From positions 1-64,000 of the forward strand of contig NZ_FODD01000012.1 of NCBI RefSeq assembly GCF_900110255.1: a stretch of 64,000 bases of DNA, given 5' to 3'. Below, piece by piece: positions 1 to 6,577 of the stretch. A program made the position numbers and the translations under genes. Positions within the stretch are counted from its first letter, which is position 1, and the number at the start of each line of letters is the position of its first letter. The notes beneath the pieces were generated by a model. That model ran no database searches. It had not been told where the DNA came from and saw only the letters and a program-made list of their open reading frames with translations. Source of the DNA: Actinacidiphila rubida (lineage in GTDB: Bacteria > Actinomycetota > Actinomycetes > Streptomycetales > Streptomycetaceae).

Positions 1-779
1 TAGGAACGCCGGCCGATCATGCGCTTCGCGTACTGCACCGGGATGCGGCGCTGCGCCTGCTCGACGAAGACCACGAGACCGACGATCACCAGGCCGATCG
101 CGATCACCGACAGGAACTCGACCCACCCGTCGGCGATCTTGCCGGAGACCTTGATCGCCCACAGCTGACCGGGGAGGCCGGCGGCGATGGAGACGAACAT
201 CAGCAGCGACATGCCGTTGCCGACACCGCGGTCGGTGATCAGCTCACCGACCCACATGACCAGCCCGGTGCCCGCGGTGATGCAGACGACCATCGTGATG
301 GTGGTGAAGATCGACTGGTTCGGCACGATCTGCGAGGCCTGCGTGCAGTTGGAGAACAGGCTGCCGGAACGGGCGGTGGCCACCAGGCCGGTGGCCTGGA
401 GCACGGCGAGCGCGACGGTCAGGTACCGCGTGTACTGCGTGATCTTCGTGGTGCCGGACTGCCCCTCCTTCTTGAGGGCCTCCAGACGCGGGATCACGAC
501 CGTGAGCAGCTGCAGGATGATGCTCGCCGTGATGTACGGCAGGATCCCGAGCGCGAAGATGGTCAGCTGCAGCAGCGCGCCGCCGCTGAACATGTTCACC
601 AGGCCGAAGAGGCTGTTGTTCCCCTTCGTGTCCCTGATGCAGTTGGTGACCACGGTGTAGTCGATACCCGGCACCGGCACGTGCGCGCCGAGCCGGTAGA
701 CCACCAGAATGCCCAGCGTGAAGAGCAGCTTCTTGCGCAGGTCGGGCGTCCTGAACGCCCGGGCGAACGCGGTGAGCAC
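1..779 (-). CDS. secY: Protein translocase subunit SecY (5' part, runs off the window)
   Basis: SecY is the membrane pore of the Sec translocase. About 260 N-terminal residues are visible; the rest lies beyond position 1. The protein opens with MLTAFARAFRTPDLRKK and carries the familiar blocks GLVNMFSGGALLQ, ITQYTRYLTVALAVLQ and VFVEQAQRRIPVQYAKR, with several hydrophobic segments between them. The GTG start has AGGAGG 4 nt upstream. Usual Streptomyces order is rplO-secY-adk-map, but here the upstream gene is a short-chain dehydrogenase 307 bp away. This copy may therefore be a second secY or a rearranged locus. The family call is sure; which copy it is cannot be decided here. Confidence 0.95.
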   Translation of the reverse strand, partial: MLTAFARAFRTPDLRKKLLFTLGILVVYRLGAHVPVPGIDYTVVTNCIRDTKGNNSLFGLVNMFSGGALLQLTIFALGILPYITASIILQLLTVVIPRLEALKKEGQSGTTKITQYTRYLTVALAVLQATGLVATARSGSLFSNCTQASQIVPNQSIFTTITMVVCITAGTGLVMWVGELITDRGVGNGMSLLMFVSIAAGLPGQLWAIKVSGKIADGWVEFLSVIAIGLVIVGLVVFVEQAQRRIPVQYAKRMIGRRS

Positions 780-1086
780 GGTACCTCCTGCACCCCGACC
801 ATGGCCGGAATTCCCTCACTGAACGGGCGGGGACTGACCGATGGGGAAAGGCCTCATCGTCAGGGTCAAAATACCGTCGGACCGGATTGCGGAGACGGAG
901 GCGGGCGCGCCCGCGTGTTCGCGTGACCTCACCTTTGTTCGTGCTCCTGCCACTCATGACCGCACACCGATCGCCGCACGCATTCGCCTCGCGCCGCACT
1001 GGCTTTCCACGGCTTCCTTTTCCGGTCGATCGCCCATGAGGGGTATTCGGCCGTAGCGCGCTCGCACGGACGCTCACGCGGACGCT
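780..1086. other. Gap upstream of secY, no gene seen
   Basis: These 307 bases separate secY from the dehydrogenase on the same strand. I see no ribosomal protein L15 remnant and no convincing reading frame. The secY promoter is presumably here, but I cannot name -35/-10 boxes with confidence. Confidence 0.5.
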
Positions 1087-1926
1087 TCAGCCGCCGGTGG
1101 CGAATCCGGGGAAGAGCGTCATACCGCCGTCGACATACAAGGTGGCGCCCACGACGTAGTCGAGCAGGTCCGAGGCCATCGCGACGACGGCGTCGGCGAT
1201 GTCCTCGGGATCACCCACGCGGCGGTACGGGATGAGCTTGAGGAGTGCGGCCTCGGCTTCGGGAGTGTCCCAGGCCGCCGTGTTGATGGGCGTGCGGATC
1301 GCGCCCGGCCCGATCGCGTTCACGCGGATGTGGTGCGGGGCCAGCTCCTGGGCCAGGGTCTGCATCATCATGCCGACCCCGCCCTTGGAGGAGGCGTAGT
1401 TCACGTGGCCCGTCCAGGGGACGATCTGGTGGACCGAACTCATGCAGATGATCTTCCCGGCCGAACGCGAGACCTCCGGGACGACGCCGCGCCGCATGAA
1501 CTCCTTGGCGGCCTCCCGGGCGCACAGGAACTGCCCGGTGAGGTTGACGTCGATGACCTTCTGCCACTGGGCCAGCGACATGTCCACGAGCGAGGAGTCC
1601 CGCTGGAGGCCGGCATTGGCCACCATGATGTCGAGGGTGCCGAACTCCTTCACCATCCGGGCCACCATGGCGACGACCTGCTCCTCGTCGGACACGTCGG
1701 CCTCGTGGGCGTAGGCGCGGACGCCGTAGCGCCTGATCCGCGCCACGACCTCCTCGGCCGCGTCCGCCCCGACGACGTAGTTGACGACGACGTCGGCTCC
1801 GGCGCGGCCCAGCGCGATGGCCGTGGCCTTGCCGATGCCCGAGTTCCCGCCGGTCACCATGGCCTTCTGCCCGCGCAGCAGCCGGGCCTCCGGCGATGGG
1901 TGGTTCTCGTCGGAGCGTCCCGCCAC
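1087..1926 (-). CDS. SDR-family oxidoreductase (glucose 1-dehydrogenase-like)
   Basis: Classical NAD(P)-dependent short-chain dehydrogenase of 279 residues. Visible are the cofactor motif TGGNSGIG, the NAG motif (ANAGLQ), the catalytic serine in CMSSVHQ and the YASSK active-site pair, then the C-terminal YVDGG seen in glucose 1-dehydrogenase-like members. The GTG at 1926 is chosen because AAGGAGGGA lies just upstream; an upstream extension to 2028 would have no such site. It is on the same strand as the SnoaL and SDR genes before it, with a 255-bp gap, so co-transcription is uncertain. Substrate unknown. Confidence 0.88.
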   Translation of the reverse strand: MAGRSDENHPSPEARLLRGQKAMVTGGNSGIGKATAIALGRAGADVVVNYVVGADAAEEVVARIRRYGVRAYAHEADVSDEEQVVAMVARMVKEFGTLDIMVANAGLQRDSSLVDMSLAQWQKVIDVNLTGQFLCAREAAKEFMRRGVVPEVSRSAGKIICMSSVHQIVPWTGHVNYASSKGGVGMMMQTLAQELAPHHIRVNAIGPGAIRTPINTAAWDTPEAEAALLKLIPYRRVGDPEDIADAVVAMASDLLDYVVGATLYVDGGMTLFPGFATGG

Positions 1927-2181
1927 AGCGATCCCTCCTTGTCCGTTCCCCGAAAGCGGACTCGCACCCGGCTTGCGGCCGGCACCCGCCGCGCTTGCCG
2001 TCACGTCCCCGCCGTCCGACGAAACCACCCGCGCCCCGCGGGGAGCCCCGTCGGCGCGCCCACTCGGACGCCCTCCGACCTGAGTGGCCTAAGCCTCGTG
2101 GCGGCCCGACGACCGGCACCGCTCGGCCCGGACGCCGGCCGGGAGGGGAGCTCGGCCCCGGGTCCGCGTTCCAGGTGCGGC

Positions 2182-2535
2182 TCAGGCGGCGAAGAGGGTG
2201 AGGAGCGTGGCGATCCTTCCCTCGCGGACGGTGATGATGTCGATGCCGCGTGCCGCGGGTTCCCCCTCCGGGCCGAAGGTCCACGCCAGGGCCCCGTTGT
2301 GCGCGCTGACGTAGCGCTCACCGTCCTCGTCGAAGCGGAAGGCCGGCGGAACCCTCTCCAGCAGTGCACGCGCCTTGTCCTCGAGGGCGTCCCAGCCCGT
2401 GATGACGCCCTCCGGATCGGTGAACTCGACGTCCTCGGTGTAGATCCGCTCGATCGCCGCACGGCGGGAGGCGGCGTCGCGGTTTCCGAAGACGTCGTGC
2501 AGGTTGGCGGACAGCAGGTCGCTCACGCTGGGCAT
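2182..2535 (-). CDS. SnoaL/NTF2-like small protein
   Basis: 117 residues with the cone-fold (NTF2/SnoaL) pattern: an N-terminal helix, then RIYTEDVEFTDPEGVITG, a central strand and a C-terminal VREGRIATLLTLF. Members act as isomerases, cyclases or ligand-binding proteins; nothing here fixes the ligand. The ATG at 2535 has GAAGGAG upstream. It sits between two short-chain dehydrogenases on the same strand and 110 bp below the first, so it may be in an operon with it and under the TetR regulator. Confidence 0.8.
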   Translation of the reverse strand: MPSVSDLLSANLHDVFGNRDAASRRAAIERIYTEDVEFTDPEGVITGWDALEDKARALLERVPPAFRFDEDGERYVSAHNGALAWTFGPEGEPAARGIDIITVREGRIATLLTLFAA

Positions 2536-2645
2536 GGTGCTCCTTCGAGGGGGTTCGCCGGGGCCGGCCGGTGCGGGGGCCACGGCCGGCACCCGGCGTG
2601 GTGCACGGTGACGGGCTCATTCGATCATGCGTCGCCCGGCTGCCG

Positions 2646-3392
2646 TCAGATCTGGCTGGCGCCGCCGTCCACGTAGATCTCCGCGCCGGTCATGTAGCTG
2701 CTCGCGTCGGATGCGAGGAACAGCACGGTCTCGGCGATCTCCTCGGGGCGTCCGAGCCGGTTCATCGGCACACCGGCGGCCAGCCCCTTGAGCAGCTGCT
2801 CGGCCGCTCCCGGGTCGCCGGCCAGACCGCTCAGCCCCGGGGTCGCGATCGGCCCGGGGGCGATGCTGTTGACCCGGATCCCGCGGGTGACGAGTTCGGC
2901 GGCCCAACTGCGGGTGAGCGAGCGGAGCGCGGCCTTGGTGGCGGCGTAGACGCTGAACGAGGCGGCGCCCTTGGTGTCGATGTTGGAGCTGGTCACGATG
3001 ATCGAGGCGCCCCGTGTGAGCAGGGGCAGCGCCTTCTGCACGGTGAACAGGGTGCCTCCGACGTTGGTGTTGAAGGTGTCGGCGTAGTGCTGCCAGGTGA
3101 TGTCGGGCAGGGCCGCGAATTCACCGCCGCCGGCGTTGGCGAAGACGATGTCGAGGTTTCCGCGCTGTCCGATGGACGCGAAGAGCCGGTCGAGGTCGCC
3201 GGGATCCGCGACGTCGGCGCGTATCCCGGTGGCGCGGTCGCCGATCGAGGCCACCGCCTCGTCCAGTGCCTGCTGCCTGCGGCCGGTGAGGAAGACGTGT
3301 GCGCCTTCCGCCGCGAACCGCCGGGCGGTGGCGAGTCCGATGCCGGAGGTGGCTCCGGTGACGAGGGCGGTCCTGCCGTCGAGCTGTCCCAT
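2646..3392 (-). CDS. SDR-family oxidoreductase, divergent from a TetR regulator
   Basis: Short-chain dehydrogenase of 248 residues with TGATSGIG at the N-terminus, ANAGGG, a serine-rich SSN motif, the YAATK catalytic pair and YVDGGASQ at the end. It is the first gene of a leftward set. The two palindromes between it and the divergent TetR gene make it the likely target of that regulator. Substrate unknown; many SDR genes next to TetR genes respond to small electrophiles or ketones, which is inference here. Confidence 0.9.
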   Translation of the reverse strand: MGQLDGRTALVTGATSGIGLATARRFAAEGAHVFLTGRRQQALDEAVASIGDRATGIRADVADPGDLDRLFASIGQRGNLDIVFANAGGGEFAALPDITWQHYADTFNTNVGGTLFTVQKALPLLTRGASIIVTSSNIDTKGAASFSVYAATKAALRSLTRSWAAELVTRGIRVNSIAPGPIATPGLSGLAGDPGAAEQLLKGLAAGVPMNRLGRPEEIAETVLFLASDASSYMTGAEIYVDGGASQI

Positions 3393-3454
3393 GATCGTTA
3401 CTCCTTGGAAGGGCGTTGCGTACTGGTGCGGACGGCCGGTGCAACCAATTTCCG

Positions 3455-3466
3455 TACCGTTCGGTA
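3455..3466. promoter_or_regulatory. TetR operator copy 1 (TACCG-TT-CGGTA)
   Basis: The 12-mer TACCGTTCGGTA has perfect TACCG/CGGTA arms around two bases and is preceded by TTTCCG. It lies between the SDR and the divergent TetR gene, nearer the SDR start. The same TTTCCGTACCG(A/T)TCGGT string recurs at 3501. Inverted CGGTA half-sites in a TetR intergenic region are typical operators; binding is inferred. Confidence 0.75.
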
Positions 3467-3500
3467 CTGAATAACCACGGGGTCGCGCCGCCTATTTCCG

Positions 3501-3512
3501 TACCGATCGGTT
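3501..3512. promoter_or_regulatory. TetR operator copy 2 (TACCGATCGGTT)
   Basis: Second copy of the motif, again preceded by TTTCCG; ACCGATCGGT at 3502-3511 is a perfect 10-bp palindrome. It starts 46 bp after copy 1 and lies about 75 bp before the TetR start codon, suiting autoregulation. Confidence 0.75.
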
Positions 3513-3585
3513 AAGATTTGGCAACGGCCCGCGGAGCCCGGAGACGGCCACGGGCGGCGCGGAACGGTCACGAGCGGAGGTGGCG

Positions 3586-4200
3586 ATGGCGGAGCGAGGC
3601 AGACCCCGGGGGTTCGACGCCGGTGCGGCGCTCGACCGTGCGGTGGAGGTCTTCTGGCGGCAGGGGTACGAAGGCGCGTCGCTGACCGATCTCACCGACG
3701 CCATGGGCATCAACCGGACCAGCATGTACGCGGCGTTCGGCAACAAGGAGGATCTGTTCCGCCGCGCGGTCGCCCGGTACGCCGAGGCGGACATGGCCTA
3801 CGCGCGCGAAGCGCTCACCCGGCCCACCGCGTACGACGTCATCGAGACCTTCCTGCGGGCCAACGCCGATGCGCTCACCCGGCCCGACCGCCCCGCCGGA
3901 TGCCTGTCCGTGCAGGGCGGCCTCGCCGAGGGCGGCGACCACGGCCACATCGCCAGGTTCCTCGCCGGCAGTCGTCTTGCCGGCGAGCAGGAGCTGGCCG
4001 ACCGCCTCGCCCGCGCGGTCGCCGAAGGCGACCTGCCCGCCGGCACCGATGCCCGCGAGCTCGCCCGCTACGTCATGGTCGTCAGCGAGGGCAACGCCGT
4101 CCATGCCGCGGCGGGGGCGGCGCGCGCCACCCTGCACGCGACGGTCGACATCGCGCTGCGCGCGGTCCCCCGCGCACGAGCGGGCAACTCCGCCGGCTAG
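3586..4200 (+). CDS. TetR/AcrR-family transcriptional regulator
   Basis: 204 residues. The N-terminal helix-turn-helix is clear: AVEVFWRQGYEGASLTDLTDAMGINRTSMY followed by AAFGNKEDLFRRA. The C-terminal ligand domain is unassigned but contains a cysteine in GCLSVQGGLAEGG, a pattern seen in TetR members of the AcrR type. The ATG at 3586 is preferred because GGAGG at 3576 is spaced correctly for it; the GTG at 3580 overlaps that site. It faces the SDR gene across 190 bp holding two matching palindromes, so it most likely represses both itself and the SDR set. Confidence 0.9.
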   Translation: MAERGRPRGFDAGAALDRAVEVFWRQGYEGASLTDLTDAMGINRTSMYAAFGNKEDLFRRAVARYAEADMAYAREALTRPTAYDVIETFLRANADALTRPDRPAGCLSVQGGLAEGGDHGHIARFLAGSRLAGEQELADRLARAVAEGDLPAGTDARELARYVMVVSEGNAVHAAAGAARATLHATVDIALRAVPRARAGNSAG

Positions 4201-4392
4201 ACCGGCGACACGTGTCTCACCCCCGCGACCCCGAATCCGCCGAGATGCGCGCCGCTTCCACCGCACGGAGGGACGCGGCCCGCCCCGGGTCGCCAACGAG
4301 CACCACGACGCCACGAGACACCGGGCCCCTGCCAGACTGACGCCGCACACGTCGCGACATGCGGCGTCGAGAGGGTAAGGAACTGCTCGCGC

Positions 4393-4671
4393 ATGCCTCG
4401 GTGGATAGTCCTGGCCGTGCCTGTCAGCGGCGTGTCGGACGCAGGTCGTGACGGGCGGACCGTCGCGGAGTTCGAAGCAAGCCCGGAAGAGGCGGAAGCG
4501 GCACTCCTGAAGGCGGCGCACACCTACGAGCACGGTGTGTGGAAGGTGCGCCGCCGCGAGATCTTCAAGTGCTCGAACACGTCCTACGTCATTCGCCTCC
4601 GCAACCGCCTGGCGACGTACAGCTTCCTCATCCAACTCGCCGAACTCGTCCACGACTCCGATCCGCGTTAA
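4393..4671 (+). CDS. Hypothetical protein, 92 aa
   Basis: A small protein I cannot assign. It begins MPRWIVLAVPVSGVSDAGRD and has a basic central stretch (WKVRRREIFKCSNTSYVIRLR) with a single cysteine, then a short helix. Codon use looks like a real gene. Its TAA stop overlaps the left flank of the inverted-repeat cassette: the TTA of the flank plus the first A of the repeat supply it. Joining the two flanks without the cassette would give CGT-TAG, so the gene would still end there. This suggests the element went into the stop codon of an intact gene. Confidence 0.6.
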   Translation: MPRWIVLAVPVSGVSDAGRDGRTVAEFEASPEEAEAALLKAAHTYEHGVWKVRRREIFKCSNTSYVIRLRNRLATYSFLIQLAELVHDSDPR

Positions 4672-4708
4672 AGAGTGTTTTGTCCCGGCTGGGCTGTTTG
4701 GGAAGTCG
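4671..4708 (+). repeat. Left terminal inverted repeat
   Basis: Partner of the repeat at 5792-5829 in inverted orientation. Mismatches are scattered and partly transitions, as in ageing ends of an insertion element. Confidence 0.65.
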
Positions 4709-4771
4709 ACGGTTGGTCGCCGCTCGGGACTGCGTTGATCCCAGGAAGGGCGCCTCTGGCAAGATGACGTC

Positions 4772-5278
4772 ATGTTCGATTTCGGCATCCCGGGCTACCA
4801 GCCAGCATGGTTGGACAGCCGTGGTGATGTCGTGCAGGAGCATGGGCATCGTTTGCGCGGTCTTGCTGGCCGGACGCTCACGAGAGTGTGGATGGTCTGG
4901 AACCTCAGGGATGACGAGTGGTTCTGCGACTGTCCGGTGCTGTTCGACTTCGATGGCCAGCAGGTCGAGATCAACCATCACAAGCTGGGTGATGTCTCCC
5001 TGACGTGGAACACGATCGACCCCACCTGCCCCGTTCGGTGGCCCGGCTTCGACCTGCAGTGGCGCCCTGAACCTTTTCCCGGGCTGCATGCTCTGCGGGG
5101 GCTGCCACTCAGGGTGGCCGAACTCCTCGAATGGACGAGCAGGGACGTCGCGCTGGGAAACGTCGACATCAGCTTCGCCTTCGAAACGGGTCGCGTGACC
5201 GTCTTCAACGCAATCGACGAGAACGGGGTGAGCTTTGACCCTCCCGGTCTGAGCCAGCGATCCCACCCGTTCCATTGA
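4772..5278 (+). CDS. Hypothetical protein, 168 aa, inside the inverted-repeat cassette
   Basis: Unrecognised soluble protein. It starts MFDFGIPGYQPAWLD, is rich in tryptophan and aspartate (VWMVWNLRDDEWFCDCPVLF) and has no membrane segment or signal peptide. The composition and beta-rich pattern suggest a compact globular protein. No strong ribosome site is visible before the ATG. It converges with the next gene inside the cassette, so both may be passengers. No function can be offered. Confidence 0.65.
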   Translation: MFDFGIPGYQPAWLDSRGDVVQEHGHRLRGLAGRTLTRVWMVWNLRDDEWFCDCPVLFDFDGQQVEINHHKLGDVSLTWNTIDPTCPVRWPGFDLQWRPEPFPGLHALRGLPLRVAELLEWTSRDVALGNVDISFAFETGRVTVFNAIDENGVSFDPPGLSQRSHPFH

Positions 5279-5366
5279 CGTCGGAGTTCAGGTATCGCGC
5301 CACCTCCATCTCGACGAATGCTTCCGAAGCACCGAAGACCACGGATACACCAGTCCCGGCACTCCT

Positions 5367-5681
5367 TCAGGTGACCGGGTTTTCAGCAGGGCACCCACCG
5401 TAGACGTACGGGTCGATTTCGTTACCGTTCCTGTCGCTGAGGTGGAAGCAGTGGCCGTTAACCCACACCGTGACCCAAGCAGGTCCATGGCCAACGTGAA
5501 ACGGTTCGTCCCCAAGCTGCGTCCCGGGCCAAGAACCATCTCCCGCAGAGGAATGAGTGACAACGACGCACGTCTCCTTCGGCAAGATCCGATGGACGTC
5601 GCCCCAGGGCTCTAGTATCAGATCCAGCGGCTCCTCGCCGTCGTTGCTGACCACCAGCCGTGCCGCTCTCCCGGCGAACAT
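5367..5681 (-). CDS. Hypothetical protein, about 104 aa, inside the cassette
   Basis: The ATG at 5681 (MFAGRAARLVVSNDGEEPLDL) is preferred over an upstream start at 5771 because AGAGGTG lies just before it. The protein is beta-rich with EPWGDVHRILPKETCVVV and a C-terminal PYVYGGCP. It resembles small conserved Streptomyces proteins of unknown role but I cannot name a family. Convergent with the 168-aa gene, 88 bp apart. Confidence 0.6.
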   Translation of the reverse strand: MFAGRAARLVVSNDGEEPLDLILEPWGDVHRILPKETCVVVTHSSAGDGSWPGTQLGDEPFHVGHGPAWVTVWVNGHCFHLSDRNGNEIDPYVYGGCPAENPVT

Positions 5682-5791
5682 TTCCGTCACCTCTCTTTGG
5701 CCCTTCGGGCACGCGCGCGACTGCCGCCCTCTTCGGTCCACACACAGCAAAATCCTCACATGTACGATCACGCCAACCAGGGGTCTATGCC

Positions 5792-5829
5792 CGAGTTACC
5801 AAACACTCCTGCTGGGGCAAAACGCTCTT
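5792..5829 (-). repeat. Right terminal inverted repeat
   Basis: Reads inward on the minus strand as AAGAGCGTTTTGCCCCAG and continues to ...TGTTTGGTAACTCG, matching the left repeat. Followed outside by TTAG. Confidence 0.65.
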
Positions 5830-5934
5830 TTAGGCCGCGTCCGGGGTGGCGATCACGGGGCAGGGGCCTGGTGGTCTGGTGGCCGGGTGATCGATCCGCG
5901 CGGCTGAAGTCCGGCGAGGTGGCTCTGGGACCCC

Positions 5935-6459
5935 TCACCAGGCAGCGGCACCCGATCTCAGAAGCTTCACGTACTGCCGGACGCGCAGGACGTCATCGGG
6001 GAAGCAGCTGTCCCAGCCCTGGTCGAGCCGTATCCAGCTCACCGGCTGTCCGGCCTCCGCGATCAGCGGCACTTCCGGGTCGGCGATCGCCGCGTACGAC
6101 AGCGACAGAGTGACCGGCAAACCCGGGAGGAACGACCGCACCGCCACCGCGGCGGGACGCTCCGACAACCGCGGCCGCAACCCACTCTCCTCGGCCAGCT
6201 CCCGGGCCGCGCCCTCGCGCGGACACTCCCCGGGCTCGACCTCGCCGCCCGGCGGGACCAGCCCGCGCACCGAATGCGTGACCAGCACGATCTGCTCCAG
6301 GGCCGGATCCAGCACCCACACCTCGGCGCCCAGTGGCTCCACGACCCCAGCCATCGCGGCTTGCAACCAGGCCCTGGCCTGGTCGAACTCCAGCGTCGCG
6401 GCCGCGGCATCAGCGACGGCGGCATCAAGCGGACGCTGCTCGAACGGGCTTCGCATCAT
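5935..6459 (-). CDS. NUDIX hydrolase
   Basis: 174 residues containing a complete Nudix box, GX5EX7REUXEEXGU, around residues 70-92 (it begins GEVEPGE and ends REL-A-EE-S-GL). Nudix enzymes cleave nucleoside diphosphates linked to another group using Mg2+ bound by the box glutamates. The flanking LVPPGGEVEPGE is typical of MutT/ADP-ribose-type members, but substrate cannot be read. Two ATGs (6459 and 6456) are equally possible; no strong ribosome site is visible. It is followed at 118 bp by the unknown large gene on the same strand. Confidence 0.9.
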   Translation of the reverse strand: MMRSPFEQRPLDAAVADAAAATLEFDQARAWLQAAMAGVVEPLGAEVWVLDPALEQIVLVTHSVRGLVPPGGEVEPGECPREGAARELAEESGLRPRLSERPAAVAVRSFLPGLPVTLSLSYAAIADPEVPLIAEAGQPVSWIRLDQGWDSCFPDDVLRVRQYVKLLRSGAAAW

Positions 6460-6577
6460 GACGGCACGCTACAGACCCCCACTGACACCACCTGGCCGGC
6501 TCGGTCGGCCGCGAAGGGGGCCGTCGCCGCGGCGACCGCGCGCGCCGCGACATCGACGCACGATTCGACATCACCGA

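Larger units (their letters stand above)
4671..5829. mobile_element. Transposase-less cassette with 39-bp terminal inverted repeats
   Basis: The left end reads AAGAGTGTTTTGTCCCGG and the right end, on the opposite strand, AAGAGCGTTTTGCCCCAG. By hand alignment the similarity runs about 39 bases with about 31 identical. Both ends are flanked by TTA (4668-4670 and 5830-5832), followed by A on the left and G on the right, so both sites fit YTAR. Inside are two convergent unknown genes and no transposase. This is the layout of a non-autonomous insertion element carrying passenger genes. IS701-family elements are known to use YTAR targets; that assignment is inference. Confidence 0.6.
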
